In this document: in pieces, positions 25,854 to 34,897 of the stretch
How positions within the stretch are numbered: position 1 is the first letter of the stretch
How the letters are laid out: every line of letters begins with the position of its first letter
Assembly: GCF_002865605.1 (NCBI RefSeq)
Contig: NZ_CP025583.1
Span: forward strand, 414,501 to 478,500
Source of the DNA: Paracoccus jeotgali
GTDB taxonomy: Bacteria; Pseudomonadota; Alphaproteobacteria; Rhodobacterales; Rhodobacteraceae
Direction: 5' to 3'
DNA length: 64,000 bases
Made by a program: the position numbers and the translations under genes
Notes under the pieces: model-generated
Databases searched by the model: none
What the model was told of the DNA's origin: nothing
The model's input: the letters and a program-made list of their open reading frames with translations, nothing else

Positions 25854-27299
25854 TTATTCCGGGTCCACGCGGTTGATCAAGCGCTCATCGCAGGTGGCGA
25901 CGCGCAGGATGTTGGTCGTGCCGGGGATGTTGAAGGGCACGCCGGCGGTGATGACGATCTGCTGCGTCTTGTCGGCAAAGCCGAAATCGCGGGCCACGCG
26001 GGCGGCGCTGATGACCGCCTCGCGGAAGCGGGTCAGCGGGTCGGTCAGCACGCAATGGGTGCCCCAGGTCAGGCACAGCCGGCGCAGGACGCGCATCTCG
26101 GGCGACATGGCGATGATCGGCGTGCGCGGGCGCTCGCGGGCGACAAGGCCCACGGTGGTGCCCGACTGCGTGTGGGCGCAGATGGCGGCGATGTCGGTCG
26201 TCTCGGCGATTTCGCGGGCGGCGGCGACGATGCCATCTGCGACCGAGGTGCGGTCGGCCTTGCGCGACGCCTCGATCACCTCGCGATAGGTGGGGTCGCT
26301 TTCGACGGACCGGGCGACGCTGTCCATCGTTCTGACCGCGTCGATGGGATAATGCCCGGCGGCCGATTCCGCCGAGAGCATCACCGCATCCGCGCCCTCA
26401 TAGATCGCGTTGGCCACGTCCGAGACCTCGGCCCGGGTGGGCATCGGGCTTTCGATCATCGATTCCAGCATCTGGGTCGCGACGATCACCGGCTTGGCGG
26501 CGGCCCGGCACTGGCGGACCAGGCGTTTCTGGATCGGCGGCACCGACTGCACCGGCAGTTCCACGCCCAGATCGCCCCGCGCCACCATGATCCCGTCCGA
26601 GGCGGCGAGGATTTCGGCAAAGGCGCGCACGGCGGCGGGCTTTTCGATCTTGGACAGAATCGCGGCGCGGCCGCGTGCCAGCTCGCGCGCCTCGGTCACG
26701 TCAGCGGCGCGCTGCACGAAGGACAGCGCCAGCCAGTCGACACCCAGTTCGCAGGCGAATTCCAGATCGTCGCGGTCCTTTTCCGACAAGGCGGCCAGCG
26801 GCAGCACGACGTCGGGCACGTTCACGCCCTTGCGGTCCGAGATGGTGCCGCCCACGGTCACGGTGCAGTCGGCGAAATCGCTGCCGCAGCGTTCGACCTT
26901 CAGGCGGATCTTGCCGTCATTGACGAGCAACTCGCTGCCGGGTTCAAGCGCGGCGAAGATCTCGGGGTGGGGCAGTTGCACGCGCGTCCCATCGCCCGGC
27001 GCGGGGTCGAGGTCAAAGCGGAACGCCTGCCCGTCTTCCAGATCATGCGCGCCCGAGCCGAACTGCCCGACCCGCAATTTCGGCCCCTGAAGATCGGCGA
27101 GGATGGCGATGGGGCGGTCCAGCTCCGCCTCGATCCGGCGGATGATGTCGTGGCGTTCGCGGTGGTCGGCATGATCGCCATGGCTCATGTTCAGGCGGAA
27201 CACATCGGCCCCGGCCTCGAACAGGGCGCGGATGGTGGCCTCGTCCGATGACGCCGGTCCCAGCGTCGCCACGATCTTGATATTGCGGTGGCGTCTCAT
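25854..27299 (-). CDS. pyk: Pyruvate kinase
   Basis: The enzyme makes pyruvate and ATP from phosphoenolpyruvate and ADP. The N-terminal motif NIKIVATLGPASSD, the substrate loop ADLQGPKLR, the active-site segment GIMVARGDLGVELP and the downstream VIVATQMLESMI are conserved. I chose the start at 27299 (MRRHRNIKIV), since AGGGA lies 7 bases before it; the frame is open for 24 codons upstream through a repeat region. The length is 481 residues. A small membrane-protein gene and rpmI-rplT follow on the same strand. Confidence 0.96.
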   Translation of the reverse strand: MRRHRNIKIVATLGPASSDEATIRALFEAGADVFRLNMSHGDHADHRERHDIIRRIEAELDRPIAILADLQGPKLRVGQFGSGAHDLEDGQAFRFDLDPAPGDGTRVQLPHPEIFAALEPGSELLVNDGKIRLKVERCGSDFADCTVTVGGTISDRKGVNVPDVVLPLAALSEKDRDDLEFACELGVDWLALSFVQRAADVTEARELARGRAAILSKIEKPAAVRAFAEILAASDGIMVARGDLGVELPVQSVPPIQKRLVRQCRAAAKPVIVATQMLESMIESPMPTRAEVSDVANAIYEGADAVMLSAESAAGHYPIDAVRTMDSVARSVESDPTYREVIEASRKADRTSVADGIVAAAREIAETTDIAAICAHTQSGTTVGLVARERPRTPIIAMSPEMRVLRRLCLTWGTHCVLTDPLTRFREAVISAARVARDFGFADKTQQIVITAGVPFNIPGTTNILRVATCDERLINRVDPE

Positions 27300-27323
27300 A
27301 TCGGTGTCCCTGCCTGCGTCAAG

Positions 27324-27362
27324 AATGTTTGTGCCGAAGAATGTCTGCGTCACGAATGTTTG
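27324..27362 (-). repeat. Three short direct repeats in front of pyk
   Basis: On the coding strand of pyk, CAAACATT occurs twice and CAGACATT once, at plus-strand positions 27324-27331, 27340-27347 and 27355-27362. The spacing is 15-16 bases. The outer two copies are part of a longer repeat of 21 bases (27315-27335 and 27346-27366) with two mismatches. They may be operator sites, or the result of tandem duplication. Confidence 0.6.
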
Positions 27363-27431
27363 CGCCATCATGGCGGAATTGTCCCCGCCCTACAACTGGA
27401 ACAGGCAAAGGTTTTGACGTATTCCAACGGC

Positions 27432-28202
27432 ATGAAGGACGAAAGCCGCTTGCCCCCGACCCCCTATGCCGACGCGTTCTGGACCGATGGCGAGACGCGC
27501 GACAATCGCTGGCTGATCACCTGCGACCATGCCACCAACCGCGTGCCGGAATGGGTCGGCGGCGGCAGCCTGGGCATCGCGCCCGAGGATATGGCCCGCC
27601 ACATCGCCTATGATGTCGGCGCCGCCGGGGTGGCGCGGCATCTGGGCGCGGCGATGGGCGCGACCGTCATTGGTTCTGACTTCTCGCGTCTGGTGATCGA
27701 CCCGAACCGGGGCGAGGATGACCCGACGCTGCTGATGCGGCTGTATGACGGGACGGTGATCCCCGCCAACCGCGACGCCGACGCGGCCGAGCGTGAGCGG
27801 CGGCTGACGGCGCTGCACCGGCCCTATCACGCCGCCATCGAGGCGCTGGCCGGCACCCGTCCCGACCGCGCCATCTGCGCGATCCACAGCTTTACCCCGC
27901 AGCTTCGCGGCCGCATGGCCCGCCCGTGGGAGGTCGCGGTCCTGTATTCCCTCGACGACCAGATCCTGTCGCCCCTGCTGATCGAGCGCTGCCGCAGCCA
28001 CGGCTGGGTCACCGGCGACAACCAGCCCTATATCGGCCATCTGGCGGGCGATTCCATCGACCGCCACGCCCTGTCCAAGGGCCGCCCCAACGTGCTGATC
28101 GAGGTCCGCAACGACCTGATCCGCGACGATGCCGGGCAAAAGCTGTGGGCCGGGCGGCTGGCGATGGTGCTGGACGGGTTGCTCGAGGAAGCGGGGCTTT
28201 AG
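27432..28202 (+). CDS. N-formylglutamate amidohydrolase family protein
   Basis: Members hydrolyse N-formyl amino acids such as N-formylglutamate. The N-terminal motif LITCDHATNRVPEWVG, the segment DFSRLVIDPNRG and the IHSFTP motif are typical of the family. I chose the start MKDESRLPP at 27432 (256 residues); the frame is open upstream through the pyk repeats but that part looks non-coding. It is divergent from pyk and not in a histidine-utilization operon, so the natural substrate is uncertain. Confidence 0.85.
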   Translation: MKDESRLPPTPYADAFWTDGETRDNRWLITCDHATNRVPEWVGGGSLGIAPEDMARHIAYDVGAAGVARHLGAAMGATVIGSDFSRLVIDPNRGEDDPTLLMRLYDGTVIPANRDADAAERERRLTALHRPYHAAIEALAGTRPDRAICAIHSFTPQLRGRMARPWEVAVLYSLDDQILSPLLIERCRSHGWVTGDNQPYIGHLAGDSIDRHALSKGRPNVLIEVRNDLIRDDAGQKLWAGRLAMVLDGLLEEAGL

Positions 28203-28223
28203 CGAGCGACCCTTACGCCCGCA

Positions 28224-29360
28224 TCACGACGGCTCGCCGCGCCGGAACGGACCCCAGTCGCGCAGGACGGCGATCTGTTCCTCCATCGCCTCGCCCTCGC
28301 GGTCCAGATAATCGGCCACCGCACCGTGAAAGCCCGGATCGGCGAGCCAGTGCAGCGAGTGGGTGGCGACCGGCAGATAGCCCCGCGCCAGCTTGTGCTC
28401 GCCCTGCGCCCCGGCCTCGACCCGCGACAGGCCATGCGCGATCGCGAAGTCGATGGCTTGGTGATAGCACAGCTCGAAATGCAGGAAGGGGTGATCCTCG
28501 ATGGCGCCCCAATAGCGGCCATAGATCGCCTGGGGCCCGATCAGGTTCAGGGCGCCGGCGATGGGCTGGCCATCGCGTTCGGCCAGCACCAGCAGGCAGT
28601 CGTCGCGCATGGTCTGGTGCAGCAGGTCAAAGAATGCGCGGGTCAGATAGGGCCGGCCCCATTTCCGCGCCCCGGTGTCCTGGTAAAACCGCCAGAAGGC
28701 GTCCCAATGCGCGGGCAGGATCTCGTCGCCGCGCAATTGCCGGATGGTCCCGCCAAAGCCTTGCGCCCGGGCGCGTTCCTTGCGCAGATCCTTGCGTTTG
28801 CGCGAAGAAAGCTGCGCGAGGAAATCGTCATAGCTGGCGTAGCCGTCATTCAGCCAGTGGAATTGCTGGCTCTTGCGCGCCAGAAAGCCTGCGGCCTCGC
28901 CATCCGCGACCTCGTCCGGCTCGCAGAATGTGACATGCGCGCCCGACAGCCCGTTCTGGCGGCAGATCTGCATCATCGCCGCCAGCAGGGCGCGACGAAC
29001 CTCGGGCTCGGGCGCGATCAGGCGCGGCCCGGTGACGGGCGTGAAGGGGACGGCGCATTGCAGTTTCGGATAATAGCGCCCGCCCGCCCGCTGGAAGGCG
29101 TCGGCCCAGGCGTGGTCAAAGATGTATTCGCCCTGGCTGTTGGTCTTGGCATAGCAGGGCGCGACGCCGCGCAGCACCTCGCCCTGACGCGCGCAAAGAT
29201 GCGCCGGCTGCCAGCCCGTATCCTTGCCGACCGAGCCGGACTGTTCCAGCGCCAGCAGGAAACGATGCGTGGTAAAGGGGTTGCGTCCCGCCCCGGTCGC
29301 GTCCCAGTCGGCGGCGGGAATGTCCGCCAGCCCGTCGTGGATGGTGACCGTCAGGCTCAT
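28224..29360 (-). CDS. GNAT-like protein of the DUF482 family
   Basis: This is a 378-residue cytoplasmic protein of the DUF482 family, which has an acyltransferase fold related to Fem/GNAT enzymes. Recognisable segments are NPFTTHRFLLALE near the N-terminus, SSRKRKDLRKERARA in the middle and GRYWGAIEDHPFLHFELCYYQ-like sequence near the C-terminus. The function is not established; peptidoglycan or aminoacyl transfer has been suggested by fold. Its start overlaps the end of the LrgB-like gene by 4 bases, so the two are coupled. Confidence 0.8.
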   Translation of the reverse strand: MSLTVTIHDGLADIPAADWDATGAGRNPFTTHRFLLALEQSGSVGKDTGWQPAHLCARQGEVLRGVAPCYAKTNSQGEYIFDHAWADAFQRAGGRYYPKLQCAVPFTPVTGPRLIAPEPEVRRALLAAMMQICRQNGLSGAHVTFCEPDEVADGEAAGFLARKSQQFHWLNDGYASYDDFLAQLSSRKRKDLRKERARAQGFGGTIRQLRGDEILPAHWDAFWRFYQDTGARKWGRPYLTRAFFDLLHQTMRDDCLLVLAERDGQPIAGALNLIGPQAIYGRYWGAIEDHPFLHFELCYHQAIDFAIAHGLSRVEAGAQGEHKLARGYLPVATHSLHWLADPGFHGAVADYLDREGEAMEEQIAVLRDWGPFRRGEPS

Positions 29361-30088
29361 CCCGACACCAGCCGCAAGACCAGCGGCGCCAGCACCGCCG
29401 TCAGCACCGCGTTCAGCCCCATGCCGATCCCGGCAAAGGCGCCCGCAGTCTCGTTCACCTGAAAGGCGCGGGCGGTGCCGATGCCATGCGCGGCGACACC
29501 AAGCGCAAAGCCGCGCGCCCGCCAGTCCTTGATCCGCAGCAGGTTAAGCACCGGCGTCGCCACCACCGCGCCGAAGATCCCGGTCAGCAGCACCAGCACG
29601 GCGGTCAGCGTCGGCTGCCCGCCAAGCGCCTCGGCAATGCCGATGGCGACGGGCGCGGTGGTCGATTTCGGCGCCAGCGAGGCCAGCTGGTCGTGGTTCA
29701 GCCCGAAGGCGCGCCCGATCAGCAGGGCCGAGACCACCGCCGTCAGCGACCCCGCCACCAGCGCCGCCAGCACCGGCAGCAGCGCCTGCCGCACCCGGCT
29801 GAGATTGTCGTAAAGCGGCAGCCCTAGACAGACCGTCGCCGGGCCCAGCATGAAATGCACGAACTGCGCGCCGTCGAAATACGTCGGATAGCTCGTCCCG
29901 CTCAGCGCAAGGACGGTGCCGAGGATGATGACCGCGATCAGCACCGGATTGGCGAGGCTGCTGCGCCCCGAGGCGCGAAACAGCCTGTCGCCCAGCCAGT
30001 ACGCCGCCAGCGTGGCAGTCAGCCACAACAGCGGCTGGCTGGCCAGATAGGACCAGATCAGCGCGGCATCGGCGACGCTAGTCGGCAT
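29357..30088 (-). CDS. LrgB/CidB family membrane protein
   Basis: This is an inner-membrane protein with about seven hydrophobic segments; the family works with CidA/LrgA in murein hydrolase export control or in export of small metabolites. Conserved segments are LAPKSTTAPVAIGIAEALGG and GVAAHGIGTARAF. I chose the start MPTSVADAAL at 30088 (243 residues), which overlaps the end of the CidA-like gene by 11 bases. Such overlap is typical for this pair. Confidence 0.9.
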   Translation of the reverse strand: MPTSVADAALIWSYLASQPLLWLTATLAAYWLGDRLFRASGRSSLANPVLIAVIILGTVLALSGTSYPTYFDGAQFVHFMLGPATVCLGLPLYDNLSRVRQALLPVLAALVAGSLTAVVSALLIGRAFGLNHDQLASLAPKSTTAPVAIGIAEALGGQPTLTAVLVLLTGIFGAVVATPVLNLLRIKDWRARGFALGVAAHGIGTARAFQVNETAGAFAGIGMGLNAVLTAVLAPLVLRLVSG

Positions 30089-30470
30089 GATCGACCCCGG
30101 CCTCGCGCAAATCCTCGGCAACCGTCACGCCGCCGATCATGCGCTTGACGGCGACAAAGACCGCCGCGCCGACCCCGATGGCCAACACGGTCGAGATCGT
30201 CACCGCCAGCGCCAGCCCCACCCCATGCTGCGCCAGCGTCGGCAGATGCGCGATGACACCCACGCCCGCGGGCACGAAGAACAGCGACAGATGCCCCAGC
30301 AGGCTGTTGGCGGCCGGCCGCAGGATCTCGGCCAAGGCGGGCCAGATCAGGCAGCCCGCGACCAGCAGGATCAGCCCGACCACCGGGCCGGGCAGGGGCA
30401 AGCCGATGCTGTGCGAGGCAATCTCGCCCAATAGCTGCAGGATCAGGATAAGGGTCAGGGCAGGGATCAT
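30078..30470 (-). CDS. CidA/LrgA family membrane protein
   Basis: This is a 130-residue holin-like protein with four hydrophobic segments. Conserved parts are LLGEIASHSIGLPLPGPVVG and the LFFVPAGVGVIAHL segment. It is the usual partner of LrgB and starts the three-gene unit with lrgB and the DUF482 gene. It is divergent from smc. Confidence 0.88.
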   Translation of the reverse strand: MIPALTLILILQLLGEIASHSIGLPLPGPVVGLILLVAGCLIWPALAEILRPAANSLLGHLSLFFVPAGVGVIAHLPTLAQHGVGLALAVTISTVLAIGVGAAVFVAVKRMIGGVTVAEDLREAGVDHAD

Positions 30471-30704
30471 GGACCGGAACCTAGGCGCGATCCGCCGGCC
30501 TGACCAGAGGGGGCGGCATCGCGTTTTTGCGAAAACTGTTGCAGGCGGCGGCTGAGGGTGCGGGCATGACGCGCGCCTGACCGCCCGCGCCGCACCCATT
30601 GTAGAAGGCGGCCCGAAACGGCCCAGATCTTGCGGTAATGGTTGACTTGTCGCGCTGCCGCCCGGAAAATCGCGCCGCAGGCAGGACCGCATCCGGGGCA
30701 GCGC

Positions 30705-33700
30705 GTGAAATTTGACCGACTCAGGCTGAACGGCTTCAAATCCTTTGTCGATCCGACGGATCTGGTGATCCGCGAGGGGCTGACCGGCGTCGTCGGCCCC
30801 AATGGCTGCGGCAAGTCCAACCTGCTCGAGGCGCTGCGCTGGGTCATGGGCGAGAACCGCCCCACCGCCATGCGCGGCGAGGGGATGGAGGATGTGATCT
30901 TCGCCGGCACCTCGCGGCGCGGTGCCCGCGCCCATGCCGAGGTGACGCTGACCATCGACAACCGCGAAAGGCTGGCGCCGGCCTCGGTCAATGACGCCGA
31001 CGGTATCGACATCGTGCGGCGGATCACCCGCGACGCCGGCTCGGCCTATCGGATCAACGGCAAGGATGCGCGGGCGCGCGATGTGCAGATGCTGTTCGCG
31101 GATGCCTCGACAGGGGCGCATTCGCCGGCGCTGGTGCGTCAGGGGCAGATCTCGGAACTGATCAACGCGCGGCCGAAATCGCGTCGTCGGATTCTGGAAG
31201 AGGCGGCGGGGATATCCGGCCTCTACGCCCGCCGGCACGAAGCCGAGTTGAAGCTGAACAGCGCCGAGGCCAACCTGTCCCGCGTCGACGATACGCTGGA
31301 CCAGCTGGCGACGCAGGCGGCGGCCCTTACCCGTCAGGCCCGCGCCGCCGCCCGCTATCGCGAGATCGGCGCCTCCCTGCGCGAGGCCGAGGCGCTGGCT
31401 CTCTATCGCCGCTGGGCCGAGGCTGACGCGGCCAGCCGGGCCGCCGCCGAAGCCCTGGCCGCCGCGACATCCGCCGCCGCCGGTGCCGAGGCCGCCGCCC
31501 GCCGCGCCGCCGCCACCCGCGAGGCCGCCGAGGCCGCGCTGCCCCCGCTGCGGGACGAGGAGCAGATCGCCGCCGCCCTGTCCTCGCGCACGACCGTCGA
31601 ACGCGAGGCGCTGCAGGCCGCCGAGGCACGGGCCGAGGCCGAGGCGACGGCCCTTGCAGCCCGCATCGCCCAGCTTGACCGCGACCTCGACCGAGAGGAT
31701 CAGTTGAACCGCGACGCCGCCCAGATGGTGCAGCGTCTCGCGGCGGAACAGCAGGCGCTGGAACAGGCCGCTGAGGGGTATGAGGCGCGGCTTTCTGCCG
31801 CCCAAGCCGCCGCGACCGAAGCCGCCGAGGCGCTGCTGCAGATCGAAGAGCGGCTGCGGACGCTCAGCGCGGATCAGGCGCGGCTGACCGCGCAGGCGCA
31901 ATCGGCGCAGCGGCTGGCGGCGGATCTGACCGCGCAGCGCGACCGCGCCGAACGCGCCGCGGCGCAAGCGGCCGGGGCGGCCGAGGCCGCCGACCGCGCC
32001 GGGCAGGCCGCCGAACAGGCCCTTGCCGCCGCCGAGGCCGCGCAGGCCGACGCCTCGGCCCGCGCCGCGGCCGCCGAGGCGCGGCTGGCGCAAGCCGAAA
32101 CCGCGCGCACCGCCGCCGAGGGGGCCGAGGCCAGGGCCCGCAGCTTGCGCGCGCAGGCCGAGGGCGAGGCGCGGGCGCTGCAGGCCGAACTCGCGGCGCT
32201 GGAAAAGATGGTGGCGCGGGGGCTGGCGGATGATGCTGGGCTGCTGTCGCAGATCAGCGTGGCCAAGGGATACGAGGCCGCGCTGGGCGCAGCTTGCGGC
32301 GACGACCTGTCGCTGCCGCTGGCCGATGACGGTTCTGGCTGGGCGACATTGCCCGGATATGACGCGACCGCGCCCTTGCCCGAGGGTGCAGAGCCGCTGG
32401 CCCCGCAGGTCAGGGCGCCGGATGCGCTGGCCCGGCGGCTGTCGCAGATCGGCGTTGCGCCCGATGCGGCTGCGGCGCAGGCCATGCAACCCGCGCTGCG
32501 TCCGGGGCAATGCGCGGTGACACTCGATGGCGGGCTGTGGCGCTGGGACGGCATCTGCGCAGCGCCCGGCGATGCGGCCTCGGCCGCCGCGCGGCATCTG
32601 GCGCAGGTCAACCGCCTGACCGAGATGCGGGTGCTGGCCGAGGCGACCGGGCAGCAGGCGGCCCAAGCCATCGCCGCCCATGACACCGCCCGCGCAACCC
32701 TGACCGAGGCCGCATCCGCCGAACGGTCCGCGCGCGAGGCCGGACGAGAGGCCGAACGCGCGCTCTCCGACGCCGCCCGCCAGTCCACCCGCGCCGAAAG
32801 CGAGCTGTCCCTCGCCCACGCCCGCGCCGACTCTGCCCGCGCGGAACTGGCCCGTCACCGCGAGGATGCGGGCGACGCCTCCGCAAGGCTGGCCGAGGCG
32901 CAGGCGGCGCTGTCGGCGCTGCCCGACGGCGCGGCGCTGGCCGCCGCTGTCGAGGCGGCCAAGACCGGCGTCGAGGCGGCGCGGGTCGCCACCATGTCAC
33001 GCCGCGCGGCGCAGGATGAGCTGCAGCGCGACGCCACCGCCCGCAACCGCCGCCTGCAAGAGATCGCGCGCGAGGAACAGGGCTGGTCGCAGCGACTCGT
33101 GCAGGCCGGCGCGCGCGCCGCCGAACTGACCGCCCGCCGCGATGCCAGCCGTCGAGAGCTGGACGCGGCGGCTTCCCGGCCCGCCGAACTCGCCGCCGAA
33201 CGCGACCGCCTGCACAAGGCCGAGGCCGAGGCCAATGCCCGCCAGTCGCGGGTCCGCGCCGCGCTGGCCGCTGCCGAAGCCAGCCTGCGCGACGCCGCCA
33301 CGGCCGAGCGTGACGCCGAACGCGCCGCCTCGGACGCGCGCGAGGGTCGCGCCGCCGCTGCCGCCCGCGCCGACGCCGCCCGCGCGCAGGAAGCCGCCGC
33401 GCAGGAGCGGATTCAGGACGAGATCGGCGCCACCCCGCAGGCATTGCGCGAGGCCATCGGCGACAGCGCGCCGGACCTGACCGCCGACGCGCTGGACGCC
33501 AGGATCGCGCGGCTGCGCGCCAGCCGCGACGCGCTGGGCGCCGTCAACCTGCGCGCCGACGAGGACAAGCGCGCGCTGGAGGCCGAGCGCGAGACGCTGG
33601 CGACCGAGAAAGCCGATCTGGAAACCGCCATCCGCAAGCTGCGCGCCGGCATCGGCAGCCTGAACCGCGAGGGGCGCGAGCGGCTGCTGGCCGCCTTCGA

Positions 33701-34154
33701 CACCGTAAACGCCAACTTCGCCACGCTGTTCACGCATCTGTTCGGCGGCGGCGAGGCGCGGCTGGTGCTGGTCGAATCGGACGATCCGCTGGAAGCCGGG
33801 CTGGAAATCATGTGCCAGCCGCCGGGCAAGAAGCTGGCCACCCTGTCGCTGCTGTCGGGGGGCGAACAGACGCTGACCGCGCTGGCGCTGATCTTTGCCG
33901 TCTTCCTCGCCAATCCGGCCCCGATCTGCGTGCTGGACGAGGTCGACGCACCGCTCGACGACGCCAATGTCAGCCGCTTCTGCGACCTGCTGGACGAGAT
34001 GACCCGGCGCACGGACACGCGCTTTCTGATCATCACCCACCACGCCGTGACCATGTCGCGCATGGACCGGCTGTTCGGCGTGACCATGGTCGAACAGGGG
34101 GTCAGTCAGTTGGTCAGCGTGGATCTGAAACGGGCCGAGCAGTTGGTGGCGTGA
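30705..34154 (+). CDS. smc: Chromosome segregation protein SMC
   Basis: SMC forms a ring with ScpA and ScpB that organizes the chromosome. The start is the GTG at 30705 (MKFDRLRLNGFKSFVDPTD), 1149 residues, a usual length; an open frame upstream has no family similarity. Walker A GPNGCGKSN lies near residues 32-40, the hinge at about 505-620, signature LSGGEQTLTAL near 1050 and Walker B CVLDEVDAPLDD near 1075. The two coiled-coil arms are extremely rich in Ala, Arg and Glu, a result of high GC. scpA and scpB are not in the window. Confidence 0.97.
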   Translation: MKFDRLRLNGFKSFVDPTDLVIREGLTGVVGPNGCGKSNLLEALRWVMGENRPTAMRGEGMEDVIFAGTSRRGARAHAEVTLTIDNRERLAPASVNDADGIDIVRRITRDAGSAYRINGKDARARDVQMLFADASTGAHSPALVRQGQISELINARPKSRRRILEEAAGISGLYARRHEAELKLNSAEANLSRVDDTLDQLATQAAALTRQARAAARYREIGASLREAEALALYRRWAEADAASRAAAEALAAATSAAAGAEAAARRAAATREAAEAALPPLRDEEQIAAALSSRTTVEREALQAAEARAEAEATALAARIAQLDRDLDREDQLNRDAAQMVQRLAAEQQALEQAAEGYEARLSAAQAAATEAAEALLQIEERLRTLSADQARLTAQAQSAQRLAADLTAQRDRAERAAAQAAGAAEAADRAGQAAEQALAAAEAAQADASARAAAAEARLAQAETARTAAEGAEARARSLRAQAEGEARALQAELAALEKMVARGLADDAGLLSQISVAKGYEAALGAACGDDLSLPLADDGSGWATLPGYDATAPLPEGAEPLAPQVRAPDALARRLSQIGVAPDAAAAQAMQPALRPGQCAVTLDGGLWRWDGICAAPGDAASAAARHLAQVNRLTEMRVLAEATGQQAAQAIAAHDTARATLTEAASAERSAREAGREAERALSDAARQSTRAESELSLAHARADSARAELARHREDAGDASARLAEAQAALSALPDGAALAAAVEAAKTGVEAARVATMSRRAAQDELQRDATARNRRLQEIAREEQGWSQRLVQAGARAAELTARRDASRRELDAAASRPAELAAERDRLHKAEAEANARQSRVRAALAAAEASLRDAATAERDAERAASDAREGRAAAAARADAARAQEAAAQERIQDEIGATPQALREAIGDSAPDLTADALDARIARLRASRDALGAVNLRADEDKRALEAERETLATEKADLETAIRKLRAGIGSLNREGRERLLAAFDTVNANFATLFTHLFGGGEARLVLVESDDPLEAGLEIMCQPPGKKLATLSLLSGGEQTLTALALIFAVFLANPAPICVLDEVDAPLDDANVSRFCDLLDEMTRRTDTRFLIITHHAVTMSRMDRLFGVTMVEQGVSQLVSVDLKRAEQLVA

Positions 34155-34299
34155 GGGGATCGGGGCGAATCCGTAAACGCGCAAAGCAGGTCGCGCGGTG
34201 ACGCTGATAACGCCGCTTTCACCCTCGAAACCACATGAGAAACGCCGGCTAACCGCCGGAAGACGCAGCCAGATAGGGGAATCGACAAATTCGGATGAT

Positions 34300-34373
34300 T
34301 GGAGCGGGTGAAGGGAATCGAACCCTCGTCGTAAGCTTGGGAAGCTTCTGCTCTACCATTGAGCTACACCCGC
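34300..34373 (-). tRNA. tRNA-Gly (anticodon CCC)
   Basis: The 74-base cloverleaf includes an encoded CCA. The acceptor stem GCGGGTG pairs with CACCCGC. The loop TTCCCAA has anticodon CCC (plus-strand 34339-34341), and the T-loop is GGTTCGATTCC. The outermost anticodon-stem pair (27-43) is a G-A mismatch; the other four pair. Confidence 0.95.
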
Positions 34374-34382
34374 GACCCGTTT

Positions 34383-34411
34383 CCGCTATCGCAGCCGGGC
34401 GGCGGCGTCAA
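34383..34411 (-). promoter_or_regulatory. Candidate promoter of tRNA-Gly
   Basis: On the minus strand TTGACG and TAGCGG are separated by 17 bases and end about 10 bases before the tRNA. The -35 is good and the -10 weak. It sits just after the DUF1489 stop codon. Confidence 0.45.
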
Positions 34412-34414
34412 GTC

Positions 34415-34837
34415 TTAGCGCAGCCCCATCTCGGCCAGTTCGGCGGCCAGCGCCGGGGGCAGCGCGTCGTCGGTGTCGCGGCCGGGGGGCAGGTCGGGGG
34501 GCGCGTCCTCGGGCGCCAGATAGCGCCAGCCCTGAAATGGGCGCCGAGGCGCGGCGGCGGTGCGAATCAGCGTCTTGTCGAGCAGCAGCGCGCAGCGGCG
34601 GATGTTGTCCTCGCCGATCCGCTCTTCCAGCCCCAGCACCAGTTGCCGGGCCAGGATGGTGCCGCGAAACACCCAATAGATCGAGCCGCCGGCCAGCAGC
34701 TCGGCCTCTCGCCGGGGCCACATGCGAGTGACATGGCTGACCTGCCCGGCGCAGAAGCGCTTGCTTTGCCAGCCCGACAGATCGTCGGGGCTGTCCGCGC
34801 CGACACAGAGCTTCACAAGATTGACGTGCTTGATCAT
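34415..34837 (-). CDS. DUF1489 family protein
   Basis: This is a 140-residue protein of an alphaproteobacterial family of unknown function. The N-terminus MIKHVNLVKLCVGADS and the segment THVTRMWPRR-like sequence with SIYWVFRG are characteristic. The start at 34837 matches the family. It is transcribed towards tRNA-Gly and away from the AI-2E permease gene, with about 60 bases between the divergent starts. Confidence 0.85.
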   Translation of the reverse strand: MIKHVNLVKLCVGADSPDDLSGWQSKRFCAGQVSHVTRMWPRREAELLAGGSIYWVFRGTILARQLVLGLEERIGEDNIRRCALLLDKTLIRTAAAPRRPFQGWRYLAPEDAPPDLPPGRDTDDALPPALAAELAEMGLR

Positions 34838-34897
34838 GAAGTCGATATAGGCGACGGCGACGCCTCGCAAAAGGGGCCGCAGGCGGGGGGATGGCGG

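Noticed and set aside
30642-30704. Earlier start of smc at 30642
   Set aside because: The extra 21 residues have no similarity to SMC; the GTG at 30705 gives the conserved N-terminus.
31327-33480. Arg/Ala/Pro-rich open frames within the smc coiled-coil region on both strands
   Set aside because: They are out-of-frame readings of Ala- and Arg-rich codons without start signals or motifs.
34295-34897. N-terminal extension of the AI-2E permease frame through tRNA-Gly and the DUF1489 gene
   Set aside because: The first 201 codons overlap a tRNA and a real gene on the other strand; the family start with a ribosome-binding site is at 34898.
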